18,277 nt of DNA from Gallionella sp. UBA4737 (lineage in GTDB: Bacteria; Pseudomonadota; Gammaproteobacteria; Burkholderiales; Gallionellaceae): NCBI GenBank assembly GCA_002403995.1, contig DHIV01000006.1, forward strand, positions 22,700 to 40,976. The letters are read 5' to 3'. Position 1 is the stretch's first letter; the number at the start of each line of letters is the position of its first letter. Below the pieces are notes generated by a model. That model had not been told where the DNA came from, ran no database searches, and saw nothing but the letters and a program-made list of their open reading frames with translations. Position numbers and translations under genes: made by a program. Below, one piece after another: positions 5,511 to 13,299 of the stretch.

Positions 5511-7421
5511 ATGCCGTTTATCACTTTGGACAAGGCGTGTCTCGCCTTCGGTCACGTCGCATTACTCGATCATGCCGATTTTCAACTCGATGAGGGCGAG
5601 CGCGTCGGGCTGATCGGGCGCAATGGCGGCGGCAAGTCCAGCATGATGCGCGTGCTCGCAGCCCAAGGAAATCTCGATGACGGTCTGGTGTGGCGCCAGC
5701 CTGCCGCGCGCATCTGCTACGTCAGCCAGGAACCGGTGCTGGATGCCGATGACACGGTGTTCGATGCCGTGGCGAAAGGTTTGGGCAAGCTGCAAAAGCT
5801 GCTGCACGATTATCATCATGTGTCGCATCAACTCTCCGAACCGGACGCGGACTTCGACAAGCTGCTGGAAGAGATGCAACACTTGCAGACTCAATTGGAA
5901 TCACAAGACGGCTGGTCGGTGCAGGCGCGCATCGAGACCGCGATCACCAAGCTCGATCTGGATCCTGACAAACGTATCGGTGAAATGTCCGGCGGGCAGC
6001 GCAAGCGCGTCGCGCTGGCGCAGGCGCTGGTGGCCGAACCGGATGTGCTGATCCTGGACGAACCGACCAACCATCTGGATTTCGCCTCGATTGAATGGCT
6101 GGAAGGGCTGCTGAATAATTTCATAGGCAGCGTGCTGTTCGTCACGCATGACCGGCGTTTTCTGGACAACGTCGCGACGCGCATCGTCGAACTGGATAGA
6201 GGCAAGCTGGCGAGTTTCCCCGGCAACTTCTCCGCTTATCAGGCGATCAAGGAACGCATGCTGAGCGACGAGGCGGTGGTGAATGCCAAGTTCGACAAGG
6301 TGCTGGCACAGGAGGAAGTATGGATACGCCAGGGCGTCAAAGCCCGCCGTGTACGCAACGAAGGCCGCGTATTGCGCCTTGAGCAGTTGCGCCGCGACCG
6401 CGCCGCGCGCCGCGAAAAGGTCGGCAAGGTCGAGATGAGCGTGGATACCGGCGAGCGTTCCGGCAAGCTGGTGGCGGAATTAAGCAACGTTTGCAAATCG
6501 TATGGCGGGCGCAAGATCATCGATGATTTTTCCTGCCGCATCCAGCGCGGCGACAAGATCGGTCTGCTGGGGCCGAACGGCTGCGGCAAGAGCACGCTGC
6601 TCAAGATCATCCTCGGCGAGCTGCCGCCCGACAAGGGACAGGTGAAGCTGGGCACGAAGATCTCGGTGGCCTATTTCGACCAGCTGCGCGCGCAACTCGA
6701 TGACGACGCGACGCTGGCCGACACCATCAGCCAGGGCTCGGATTTTGTCGAGATCGGCGGACAGAAGAAACACGTGATCAGCTATCTCGGCGACTTCCTG
6801 TTCGCGCCGGAACGCGCACGTTCGCCGGTCAAGAGCTGCTCGGGCGGCGAGCGCAACCGATTGTTATTGGCAAGGCTGTTCACCCAACCGGCCAACGTGC
6901 TGGTGCTCGACGAGCCGACCAATGACCTCGACATCGAGACGCTGGAGCTGCTCGAAGAGCTGCTCGCGCAATATGACGGCACGCTGTTCCTGGTCAGCCA
7001 TGACCGCGCCTTCCTGGATAACGTCGTGACGCAGGTGATCGCGTTCGAGGGCGACGGCAAGCTGATCGAATATGTCGGCGGTTACGAGGACTGGGTGCGG
7101 GTGAAGAAATATCAGGCATCGGTGGCGGCTGCCAAACCCGTTGTTTCTACGCCGCCGCGTGCGTCTGCCGCTCCAGTCGAAAAAGCGAAACCCGCCAGCA
7201 AACTCAGTTTCAAGGAAGCGCGCGAACTGGAAGAATTGCCCAAGCGCATCGAAGTGCTGGAGCGCGAGCAAGGCGACATCGCAGCGCAACTTGCCGATGG
7301 CACCATCTATCGCACCGATGCGAAACGCGCCAAGCAACTGCAAACGCGCAACGAGGAAATCGAGACGGAAGTGCTGGCCGGGATGGCGCGTTGGGAAGAA
7401 CTGGAAAAACGCAAAAGCTAG
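5511..7421 (+). CDS. uup: ABC-F family ATPase Uup
   Basis: This soluble translation-associated ATPase has 636 residues and two ABC domains. Domain 1 has Walker A GRNGGGKS (36-43), signature MSGGQ (160-164) and Walker B LILDEPTNHLD (181-191). The inter-domain linker (about 240-310) is highly charged, as in ABC-F proteins that enter the ribosomal E site. Domain 2 has GPNGCGKST (355-363), CSGGE (444-448) and VLVLDEPTNDLD (464-475). After an Ala/Pro-rich stretch, a C-terminal coiled coil (about 565-636) is present, the mark of Uup rather than EttA. There are no membrane segments, so this is not a transporter. The ATG at 5511 has no obvious Shine-Dalgarno sequence; the 5' region is AT-rich. It converges on the YebC-family gene with 9 bp between stops. 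Family knowledge links Uup-type proteins to ribosome-stall relief. Confidence 0.94.
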   Translation: MPFITLDKACLAFGHVALLDHADFQLDEGERVGLIGRNGGGKSSMMRVLAAQGNLDDGLVWRQPAARICYVSQEPVLDADDTVFDAVAKGLGKLQKLLHDYHHVSHQLSEPDADFDKLLEEMQHLQTQLESQDGWSVQARIETAITKLDLDPDKRIGEMSGGQRKRVALAQALVAEPDVLILDEPTNHLDFASIEWLEGLLNNFIGSVLFVTHDRRFLDNVATRIVELDRGKLASFPGNFSAYQAIKERMLSDEAVVNAKFDKVLAQEEVWIRQGVKARRVRNEGRVLRLEQLRRDRAARREKVGKVEMSVDTGERSGKLVAELSNVCKSYGGRKIIDDFSCRIQRGDKIGLLGPNGCGKSTLLKIILGELPPDKGQVKLGTKISVAYFDQLRAQLDDDATLADTISQGSDFVEIGGQKKHVISYLGDFLFAPERARSPVKSCSGGERNRLLLARLFTQPANVLVLDEPTNDLDIETLELLEELLAQYDGTLFLVSHDRAFLDNVVTQVIAFEGDGKLIEYVGGYEDWVRVKKYQASVAAAKPVVSTPPRASAAPVEKAKPASKLSFKEARELEELPKRIEVLEREQGDIAAQLADGTIYRTDAKRAKQLQTRNEEIETEVLAGMARWEELEKRKS

Positions 7422-7430
7422 ATTGTTGGC

Positions 7431-8132
7431 CTAAGCAGCCAGCCCCACATAGATATTTTGCACGTCATCATCCGCATCAAGCGCTTCCAGAAATGCTTCG
7501 ACTTCTTCGCGCTCGGCATCGTTCAGCGCTACCGTATTTTTTGGCCGGTAGCCCAACTGGGCAGACTGCACTGTGAAGCCGTGCTTCGGCAACGCGCGGC
7601 ACACCGCATCCAGATCAGTCGGGTCGGTGAGAAATAGCGTCGCGCCGTTTTCGGCAGGCTCGAAATCCTGGGCGCCAGCCTCGATGGCTGCAAGCTCCGC
7701 GTCCGCATCCGGCGAAACCGGGCTTGCCTCGATCATTCCCTGATAGTTGAAGTTCCAGGAGACCGAACCCGAGGCGCCAAGTTGCCCTTTGCGAAATAAC
7801 ATGCGTATGTTGGGGTAAGTACGGTTGGCGTTGTCCGTCAGGCACTCGACGATCACCGGCACCTGGTGCGGCGCAAAACCCTCATAGGTAAGGCGTTCCA
7901 GGCTCATCCCTTCGGCCAGCAGGCCGGCGCCTTTTTTGATGGCACGCTCCAGGGTTTCGCGCGGCATAGATGCCTTTTTCGCCTGCTCGACCACCAGGCG
8001 CAAACGCGGATTCATGTCCGGATCGGCCCCGGCGCGGGCCGCGACCATGATTTCCTTGGACAGCTTGCCGAAAATGCGGCCCTTTGCATTGGCTGCAATC
8101 TCCTTGTGTCTGGCTTTCCACTGTGCGCCCAT
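7431..8132 (-). CDS. YebC/PmpR family protein (YebC-like paralogue)
   Basis: The 233-residue product is a YebC/PmpR (TACO1-like) protein. It starts MGAQWKARHKEIAANAKGR, followed by PRLRLVVEQAKKASMPRETL, AIKKGAG, YEGFAPHQVPVIVECLTDN, NRTYPNIRMLFRKGQLG and GSVSWNF, all conserved blocks; DDDVQNIY closes the protein. The MGAQWK opening differs from the MAGHSKWANI of the RuvC-linked yebC, so this looks like the second, orphan paralogue found in many betaproteobacteria. Members were long called DNA-binding regulators; newer work on the family points to a role in translation at polyproline stalls. The ATG at 8132 has a GAGAG-like site upstream and fits the family N-terminus; an in-frame start 29 codons earlier would add unrelated residues. 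The gene converges with uup. Confidence 0.93.
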   Translation of the reverse strand: MGAQWKARHKEIAANAKGRIFGKLSKEIMVAARAGADPDMNPRLRLVVEQAKKASMPRETLERAIKKGAGLLAEGMSLERLTYEGFAPHQVPVIVECLTDNANRTYPNIRMLFRKGQLGASGSVSWNFNYQGMIEASPVSPDADAELAAIEAGAQDFEPAENGATLFLTDPTDLDAVCRALPKHGFTVQSAQLGYRPKNTVALNDAEREEVEAFLEALDADDDVQNIYVGLAA

Positions 8133-8301
8133 ATCTACTCTCTTGTTGTTTTGGTGATGACTAAATCTATCTGGGGAAATCCCGTTGCTTATCTTGCCTC
8201 GACTGCTTCGATGCATCAATCGCCAGTGGCTACAATGAACTTATCTGCGAACAATACCCAACAGAATCCGGGAAGTCCACAAACCCGGGATTTTCCCCTG
8301 C

Positions 8302-8805
8302 TTAAAACACCCTGAATTTCAACTGCAAGGAAATCGCTCCATATAGCCTGTCTTTGTAGCTGGGCACAAACAACAGGTTTGCCCCGATGTTTTTGTACTC
8401 GATACTGGCAGTGGGTATGACCGCGATAAACCAGCCGCCATTCAGCATGTGCGGATAACCATCGATCGCTCCAACCACTGCGCCAAAACGAACAGGCCCC
8501 GATTCGAGCGGATGCCAATACCAGCCGACATAGCGTGAGTTTTGTCTGTCACTGTTATCGAATACCCCGAGCGTGACCGAACTCACTGTCGAAAAGCGGT
8601 ATTCTCCCCCGAAGCCAAAATCGCTGTTGTTGAGCCCCTTGTCTTTCTGGAAGTGGTAGGAATAAAACCCGGGATTCAGCCAAAGCTCACTGACAGGCTT
8701 TGGCTCTACGATTGAAATAAAACCCGAGGTTTCAGCGGCAGATACCGCAGGGGATAAAGTCAGGCCGATGACAAGCAATGATTTGCGAACGGTATGGCGT
8801 GTCAT
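8302..8805 (-). CDS. Outer-membrane beta-barrel with PagP-like fold
   Basis: The 167-residue product has a signal peptide (about 1-23, cleavage near AVSA) and ends in phenylalanine, as outer-membrane barrels do. The C-terminal half follows E. coli PagP with identical spacing: P-x-A-S-x-x-Y then ten residues to P (131-149), then a terminal strand ending RVF. The block VFDNSDRQNSRYVGWYW (81-97) lines up with AFKDSWNKWEPIAGYGW of PagP, and WLNPGFY (42-48) with WHQPEHY. On that alignment the PagP catalytic residues His33, Asp76 and Ser77 correspond to F47, N84 and S85, so lipid A palmitoyl transfer by the known mechanism is doubtful. The start has no clear ribosome-binding site. It follows emrB on the same strand, with 150 bp between. 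Function is unknown; the fold call is moderately sure. Confidence 0.65.
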   Translation of the reverse strand: MTRHTVRKSLLVIGLTLSPAVSAAETSGFISIVEPKPVSELWLNPGFYSYHFQKDKGLNNSDFGFGGEYRFSTVSSVTLGVFDNSDRQNSRYVGWYWHPLESGPVRFGAVVGAIDGYPHMLNGGWFIAVIPTASIEYKNIGANLLFVPSYKDRLYGAISLQLKFRVF

Positions 8806-8955
8806 TTTGGTAAACGGCGAGTTATGAGCACTTTGAATGATGGAAATCCGGATGTATCGGGATCCAATTGTTTTTTGAAGTAATGATTATATCGGTGAAA
8901 AGATGACCGCACCGGCTGGATGATGGCGCTACATCGCGAATCGTTGCGAAGACGA

Positions 8956-10470
8956 TCATTCTGCAATGACAGGAGCGGGCGCAGAAACCGGCTTCTTCGG
9001 CGTGCGCACCAGCAGCAGCAACGGCAGCATCGCGACGAAATTGAGTGTGGCGAACCAGAAGCTGTCTATGTAGCCGATGTTCTGCGCCTGCTGCAGCACG
9101 GCCCGCGCGGCGAGGCGTATGCCTTGCGGATCGCTTGCGCCCAAGTGCAGCGGGGCGAGATAGCTGTGCAGCGCTTCGTTGTACGGCGTGATCGCGCCGC
9201 GCAGCAGGCTCCAGTTCTGCTGGGTGTCGCGCGAGAAATAGGTGACGAGTATCGAGATACCCAGCGCGGAACCCATGGCCCGGATCAGGCTGTAGATGCC
9301 AGCGGCCTCGGCGGCGGTCTCCTTGGGCAGCGTGGTGAACGCCAGTGTCGAGATCGGCACGAACACCAGTCCCATTCCGAAGCCTTGCAATATCATCGGC
9401 ACGATCAGGTCGTTCGCCGTCATCTCGGCGGTGAAACTGGTCATCATGTAGTTCCCGGCTATGCTGCAAAGTATGCCGGTGAGGATGAAATTGCGCGGCG
9501 GGATCCTGCCGGAGAACTTGCCGACGAACATCATCACGAAGAACGATGCGATGCCGCGCGGCGCCATATACAGCCCGGCTTCGAAGGTTGGGTAGCCGAG
9601 GAAGTTCTGCAGGAACAGCGACTGCAACAGCATGCCGCCGAAGAAACCGATGCCGATGGCGGTCATGATCAGGCTGGCGACCAGAAAGTTGCGGTCTTTG
9701 AAGATGCGCAGATCGAACAGCGGATGGTGCTTGCCGGTGAGCGAGTACACGATGAAGAATATGATGGAGAACGTGGCGACGATGGCGGCGGCGACCAGCA
9801 TCTGCGAACTGAACCAGTCGTCCTGGTTGCCGCGGTCCAGCACCAGTTGCACCGCGCCTATGCCCAGCGCCAGCGTGGCGAACCCCATCCAGTCCATGCG
9901 CCTTTCGCGCGTGGGCGTATCGTGCACGTAGCGCACCGCCAGGATGAAGGAAGCGATGCCCACGGGCAGGTTGATGTAGAAGGTCCAGCGCCAGCTGATA
10001 TATTCGGTCAGCCATCCGCCCAGCGTAGGCCCCAGTATCGGCGCGACCATCACGCCCATCGCCCAGATCGCCATCGCCTTGCCGCGTTGCTCGCCGGGAA
10101 AGATCTGCAGCATGATGGATTGGGACAGCGGCACCAGCGAGGCGCCGAACACGCCTTGCAGGAAGCGGAACAGCACCATCTGTGCGAGGCTGGTTGCCAT
10201 GCCGCACAATGCCGAAGTGGCGACGAAGCCGGCGATGCTGATCAGCAAAAATCGTTTCTGTCCGATGCGATCGGTGAAAAAGCCGGTGAGCGGCATGAAG
10301 ATCGCCGACGCGATCAGATAAGAGGTGAGCACCCAGCTGATATTGTCCGGCGTGGCATCGAGCTGGCCCGCCATGTTGGGCAGCGCGACGTTGACGATGG
10401 TGGTGTCCAGCACCTGCATGATGGTCGCGGCCATCACGGCGATACTGGTCAGTACGCGGCTGGTGTTCAT
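8956..10470 (-). CDS. emrB: DHA2-family MFS multidrug efflux transporter EmrB
   Basis: This inner-membrane proton-driven drug exporter of the 14-helix DHA2 family has 504 residues, the usual length. Motifs are LDTTIVNVALPNMAG (21-35; TM1, with D22 and T24), GFFTDRIGQKRF (63-74; motif A), RFLQGVFGA (102-110; motif B) and APILGPTLGGWL (143-154; motif C of exporters), followed by SWRWTFYINLPVG (159-171). It pairs with the membrane-fusion protein encoded upstream and probably a TolC/NodT-type channel, which is not in this window. The ATG at 10470 is preceded by AGGA about 8 nt away. It lies downstream of emrA, but the 139-bp gap holds a large palindrome, so the ratio of the two proteins may be set there. 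Substrate is unknown. Confidence 0.93.
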   Translation of the reverse strand: MNTSRVLTSIAVMAATIMQVLDTTIVNVALPNMAGQLDATPDNISWVLTSYLIASAIFMPLTGFFTDRIGQKRFLLISIAGFVATSALCGMATSLAQMVLFRFLQGVFGASLVPLSQSIMLQIFPGEQRGKAMAIWAMGVMVAPILGPTLGGWLTEYISWRWTFYINLPVGIASFILAVRYVHDTPTRERRMDWMGFATLALGIGAVQLVLDRGNQDDWFSSQMLVAAAIVATFSIIFFIVYSLTGKHHPLFDLRIFKDRNFLVASLIMTAIGIGFFGGMLLQSLFLQNFLGYPTFEAGLYMAPRGIASFFVMMFVGKFSGRIPPRNFILTGILCSIAGNYMMTSFTAEMTANDLIVPMILQGFGMGLVFVPISTLAFTTLPKETAAEAAGIYSLIRAMGSALGISILVTYFSRDTQQNWSLLRGAITPYNEALHSYLAPLHLGASDPQGIRLAARAVLQQAQNIGYIDSFWFATLNFVAMLPLLLLVRTPKKPVSAPAPVIAE

Positions 10471-10510
10471 TGCGTTATCCTAAGCCGGGTGAGCCGGAAT
10501 CAAAAAAATG

Positions 10511-10594
10511 TGTAGGGTGGATAAGCGCAGCGCATCCACCGAGATTCATGAAAACTTTCTGGTTGGTGGATGCGCTGCGCTTATCCACCCTACA
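10511..10594. repeat. Palindromic repeat, 30-bp perfect arms (GTAGGGTGGATAAGCGCAGC type)
   Basis: The arms at 10511-10540 and 10565-10594 are perfectly complementary over 30 bp, with a 24-nt loop. The core is GTAGGGTGGATAAGCGCAGC. A second member of the same family lies at 13152-13224. It occupies the emrA-emrB gap and would form a very stable hairpin in the operon transcript. Confidence 0.92.
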
Positions 10595-10609
10595 ATTGCC
10601 TTTCAGGAT

Positions 10610-11596
10610 TTATTGCAGTTGCACGCTCACCGTCGCCGTCGCGCCGATGCGTAGCGGATGCTCGGCGTCGGTCGGGGCGAGCTTGATGCGCACCGGCACG
10701 CGCTGCGCGATCTTCACCCAGTTGCCGGTAGCATTTTGCGCCGGCAGCAGCGAGAAGGCCGTGCCGGTTCCGCCGCTCAGGCTTTCCACCGTTCCCTTGA
10801 AATGCTGGCCGGGATACATGTCGATCGTGATGTCCACGTCCTGGCCGGGATGGATGCCGGGCAACTCGGTTTCCTTGAAGTTGGCATCGATATGGAAACT
10901 GTTGCTGGCGATCAGCGCGAACAGCGGCTCGCCGACGCCGACCAGCGATCCCGCTGTCAGCGAGAGATTGCTGATCTGCCCGTCCTGTGCCGCCGTGACA
11001 TGGGTATGCTCAAGATCGAGCTTGGCTTGCTCGATCGCGGCCTGTGCCTTCAGCACGTCGCCGCGCTCTTCCGGTTTCTGCGGCGTGGCGAGCGCCTTGG
11101 TCAGTTTGGCGCGCGCCTGTTCCAGCGCTGCCTGCAGGGACTGTGTTCGGGTCTTCGCGTCATCGAGGGTTTGCTGCGACAGGAAATGTTGTGCCACCAG
11201 TTCCCGGTCGCGCGCATAACTGGCCCGCGCATTGGCAAGATCGCTTTCCATCTGCGCAACCTGCGCGCGCGCAACGGACACCTCGGCGTTATCCTGCCGG
11301 GTGTTCTGTCTGGCCTGCGCCAGGTCAGCCTCTGCGCGTTGCAGCGCGATCGCGAACGGTTCCGGGTCGATGTCGAACAGCGCATCGCCTTTGCGCACTT
11401 GCTGGTTGTCCTTGATGTATACGGCCGTGACGCGCCCGGAGACCTGGGCCGCGACATTGACCACATCGGCGTTGATATAGGCATTCTCGGTGCTGCGCGT
11501 CAGCCCGGCGTAATGATAGAAGGCGTAGCCGCCCAGCAAGGCGATGAGCGCAAGCGCGATCGCGATTATTTTTTTGTTGCTTTTGACAAATTCCAT
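10610..11596 (-). CDS. emrA: HlyD/EmrA-type membrane fusion protein
   Basis: This is the periplasmic adaptor of a tripartite efflux pump. The 328-residue product has one N-terminal membrane helix (about 11-29) with the rest in the periplasm. AQVSGRVTAVYIKDNQQVRKGDALFDID (split around residues 50-77) is the first half of the biotinyl-lipoyl-like domain. An alpha-helical hairpin of coiled-coil character follows (about 80-190, rich in Ala, Gln, Glu and Arg), then the second lipoyl half near DGQISNLSLTAGSLVGVGEPL and a beta-barrel end. It is somewhat shorter than E. coli EmrA (about 390 residues). The ATG at 11596 has AAGGAA upstream. The gene order marR-emrA-emrB with a 15-bp gap after marR indicates one operon controlled by the MarR-type protein. 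Confidence 0.92.
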   Translation of the reverse strand: MEFVKSNKKIIAIALALIALLGGYAFYHYAGLTRSTENAYINADVVNVAAQVSGRVTAVYIKDNQQVRKGDALFDIDPEPFAIALQRAEADLAQARQNTRQDNAEVSVARAQVAQMESDLANARASYARDRELVAQHFLSQQTLDDAKTRTQSLQAALEQARAKLTKALATPQKPEERGDVLKAQAAIEQAKLDLEHTHVTAAQDGQISNLSLTAGSLVGVGEPLFALIASNSFHIDANFKETELPGIHPGQDVDITIDMYPGQHFKGTVESLSGGTGTAFSLLPAQNATGNWVKIAQRVPVRIKLAPTDAEHPLRIGATATVSVQLQ

Positions 11597-11611
11597 TTGT
11601 GATTCCTTCAG

Positions 11612-12043
11612 CTACGGATTCTTTGCCAGTTTGTCGCGGATGCGGCCCAACACGTCGATACAGATGCCGATATTTTCCTTGCTTGAGCCGGACAGGATCT
11701 CCTTGCGCAGCTCGGCGGCATGACTGCGGATCAATTCCACCGCCTTTTTGCCGGCGGCGGAAAGATTCAGGTGTTTGACCCGCCGGTCGGTCTCGCTGCC
11801 GCAGCGCTTGAGCAATCCTTCCAGCTCCATGCGGTCGACCAGCCTGACCAGCGTCGCGGCTTCTATACCCATGTGTTGCGCCAGCTCGCGGTGCGTGCAG
11901 CCGTCGTTGCGCGACAGGTGCAATAGCAGCAGCCAGCGCGAATGGGAAAATCCCGAAGGCCGCAGCCGCCTGTCCAGTTCGATGCGCCAGGCGTGCGCGA
12001 CCTGATGCAGCGATTCTGCGAATTGTTCATCCAGTGGTTTCAT
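11612..12043 (-). CDS. MarR-family transcriptional regulator of the efflux operon
   Basis: The 143-residue winged-helix repressor has normal MarR length. A dimerisation helix is at the N-terminus (SLHQVAHAWRIELDRRL), the recognition region is TLVRLVDRMELEGLLKR (about 64-80), and the wing carries the family's DRR motif in SETDRRVKHLNLSAAGKK. Such proteins dissociate from DNA when they bind small aromatic ligands or are oxidised. It is first in the operon with emrA and emrB, and palindromic sequences sit just upstream of its start, so autoregulation is likely. The closest named relatives by context are EmrR/MprA and similar regulators. The ATG at 12043 is 15 bp from the palindrome and has no strong ribosome-binding site. 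Confidence 0.9.
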   Translation of the reverse strand: MKPLDEQFAESLHQVAHAWRIELDRRLRPSGFSHSRWLLLLHLSRNDGCTHRELAQHMGIEAATLVRLVDRMELEGLLKRCGSETDRRVKHLNLSAAGKKAVELIRSHAAELRKEILSGSSKENIGICIDVLGRIRDKLAKNP

Positions 12044-12057
12044 GGGGTTGTTCGTGC

Positions 12058-12088
12058 ACTAATGATTAGTATGCTAACAATTTTTATA
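12058..12088 (-). promoter_or_regulatory. Probable MarR operator and promoter of marR-emrAB
   Basis: ACTAATGATTAGT at 12058-12070 is a perfect 6-1-6 palindrome, overlapped by TTAGTATGCTAA (12066-12077). On the - strand a -10-like TATAAA lies at 12083-12088, which would place the transcription start inside the palindromes, as expected for repressor control. No good -35 box is visible. The remaining bases up to the folD stop (12089-12194) show no gene. Confidence 0.45.
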
Positions 12089-12194
12089 CAAAACGGCTGA
12101 TTTGTCCAGTACAGCCTTGCAATGAGCAGGGATTTATCGGGTGGCGTGAAGTATCTGCTATGGCGCGGCGCGGCCATGCACGAGCGGCATGATG

Positions 12195-13046
12195 TTATTT
12201 CGCGCTGCGTTCCGCTGCCTGCACGGTATTGGCTACCAGCATGGTGATGGTCATCGGGCCGACGCCGCCGGGGACGGGGGTGATCCAGCCGGCGACTTTT
12301 TTCGCCGAATCGAAATCCACATCGCCGCATAGCTTGCCATCAGCCATGCGGTTGATGCCGACGTCTATCACCGCGGCACCGGGCTTGATCATGTCGCCGG
12401 TGATCATCTTCGGTTTGCCGGTGGCGACGACGAGGATGTCGGCATCGCGGGTGAACTTGGCGAGGTCGACGGTCTTGGAGGTGCAGATCGTGACAGTGGC
12501 GTTGGCCTGCAATAACAGCAATGCCATCGGCTTGCCGACGATGTTGCTGCGGCCGACCACGACGGCGTGTTTGCCTTCGATGCTGACGCCGCATTTTTCC
12601 AGCAGCTTCATCGCGCCGTAAGGCGTGCAGGGCGCAAAGCGCATGTTACCGGTGACCAGCGCGCCGACGTTCACCGGATTGAAACCGTCCACGTCCTTGT
12701 CCGGGCTGATCGCTTCGAGCACCTTGTTGCTGGCTATGTGCTTGGGCACCGGCAGTTGCACCAGGATGCCATGTATCTTCGGGTCGGCATTCAGCGCGGC
12801 GATCTTCGCCAGCAGCACGGTTTCACTGGTGTCGGCGGGCAGCACGATGTGCTCGGAATGCAGGCCCAGTTCGGCGCAGGCTTTCACCTTGTTGGCGACA
12901 TACACCTTGGAGGCGGGGTCTTCGCCGACGATGATGACCGCCAGCCCCGGCGTGATACCGCGCGCCTTCAGCGCATCGGCACGCACTTTCCATTCGGCGC
13001 GCACCTGCTGTGCAATGGTCTTTCCGTCTATGATCTTTGCCGTCAT
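12195..13046 (-). CDS. folD: Bifunctional methylenetetrahydrofolate dehydrogenase/cyclohydrolase
   Basis: FolD interconverts 5,10-methylene-, methenyl- and 10-formyl-tetrahydrofolate with NADP in the cytoplasm. The 283-residue length is normal. The N-terminal domain has PGLAVIIVGEDPASKVYV (28-45), which includes the Y-x3-K catalytic region (Y44, K48). HGILVQLPVPKH and SPDKDVDGFNPVNVG follow (folate site). PCTPYGAMKLL precedes the Rossmann part with VVVGRSNIVGKPMALLL, and PGGVGPMTITMLVANT is the C-terminal signature. The ATG at 13046 has a strong AAGGAG. Upstream is a 253-bp gap with two repeat elements that would be in its 5' leader if it is co-transcribed with ppa. Nothing is unusual in the protein. 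Confidence 0.97.
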   Translation of the reverse strand: MTAKIIDGKTIAQQVRAEWKVRADALKARGITPGLAVIIVGEDPASKVYVANKVKACAELGLHSEHIVLPADTSETVLLAKIAALNADPKIHGILVQLPVPKHIASNKVLEAISPDKDVDGFNPVNVGALVTGNMRFAPCTPYGAMKLLEKCGVSIEGKHAVVVGRSNIVGKPMALLLLQANATVTICTSKTVDLAKFTRDADILVVATGKPKMITGDMIKPGAAVIDVGINRMADGKLCGDVDFDSAKKVAGWITPVPGGVGPMTITMLVANTVQAAERSAK

Positions 13047-13071
13047 CGCTGCTCCTTAAATCGTTACACTC

Positions 13072-13132
13072 ACCCTCTCCCCCGCCCCTCTCCCATGTGT
13101 GGGAGAGGGTGGCCGCAAGGCCGGGAGAGGGT
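13072..13132. repeat. CCCTCTCCC repeat able to form a three-way junction
   Basis: The outer stem ACCCTCTCCC (13072-13081) pairs with GGGAGAGGGT (13123-13132). Inside are two hairpins: CCCTCTCCCA/TGGGAGAGGG (13086-13095 with 13100-13109, TGTG loop) and GGCC-GCAA-GGCC (13111-13122, a GNRA-type tetraloop on the + strand). It lies 25 bp before the folD start. The style is that of widespread intergenic repeats. Confidence 0.78.
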
Positions 13133-13151
13133 TTACACATCGCATGAGGTC

Positions 13152-13224
13152 GTAGGGTGGATAAGCGTAGCGCATCCGCCATGTCCAATCAAAAATGTGG
13201 ATGCGCTACGCTTATCCACCCTAC
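13152..13224. repeat. Second GTAGGGTGGATAAGCG palindrome, 26-bp perfect arms
   Basis: The arms at 13152-13177 and 13199-13224 are perfectly complementary around a 21-nt loop. The sequence differs from the copy at 10511-10594 by paired changes (AAGCGTAGCG against AAGCGCAGCG) that keep the stem intact. The rest of the ppa-folD gap (13225-13299) shows nothing recognisable. Confidence 0.9.
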
Positions 13225-13299
13225 ATTAATTCTTCGAGAACAAATTTACCCTGAACTGGCATGGCCTACGTATATGAACAACCTGGGTTCATTCCGTTT

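Noticed and set aside
8265..8292. Hairpin AATCCGGG/CCCGGGATT downstream of the PagP-like gene as a terminator
   Set aside because: One base is bulged and no T-run follows on the - strand, so terminator status is not supported.
8822..10207. - strand frame of 461 codons overlapping emrB in another phase
   Set aside because: Same strand but out of frame with emrB; Arg/His/Ala-rich with no membrane helices.
8920..10515. Long + strand open frame of 531 codons opposite emrB
   Set aside because: It is antisense to a clear 504-residue DHA2 transporter with all motifs. The translation is rich in His, Arg, Gln and Asp with no domain, typical of a mirror frame in GC-rich DNA.
10658..11602. Open frame of 314 codons opposite emrA
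   Set aside because: Antisense shadow of the membrane-fusion gene, with no recognisable domain and no ribosome-binding site.
13072..13224. CRISPR array
   Set aside because: The repeats are unlike each other, palindromic and not regularly spaced; there are no cas genes.
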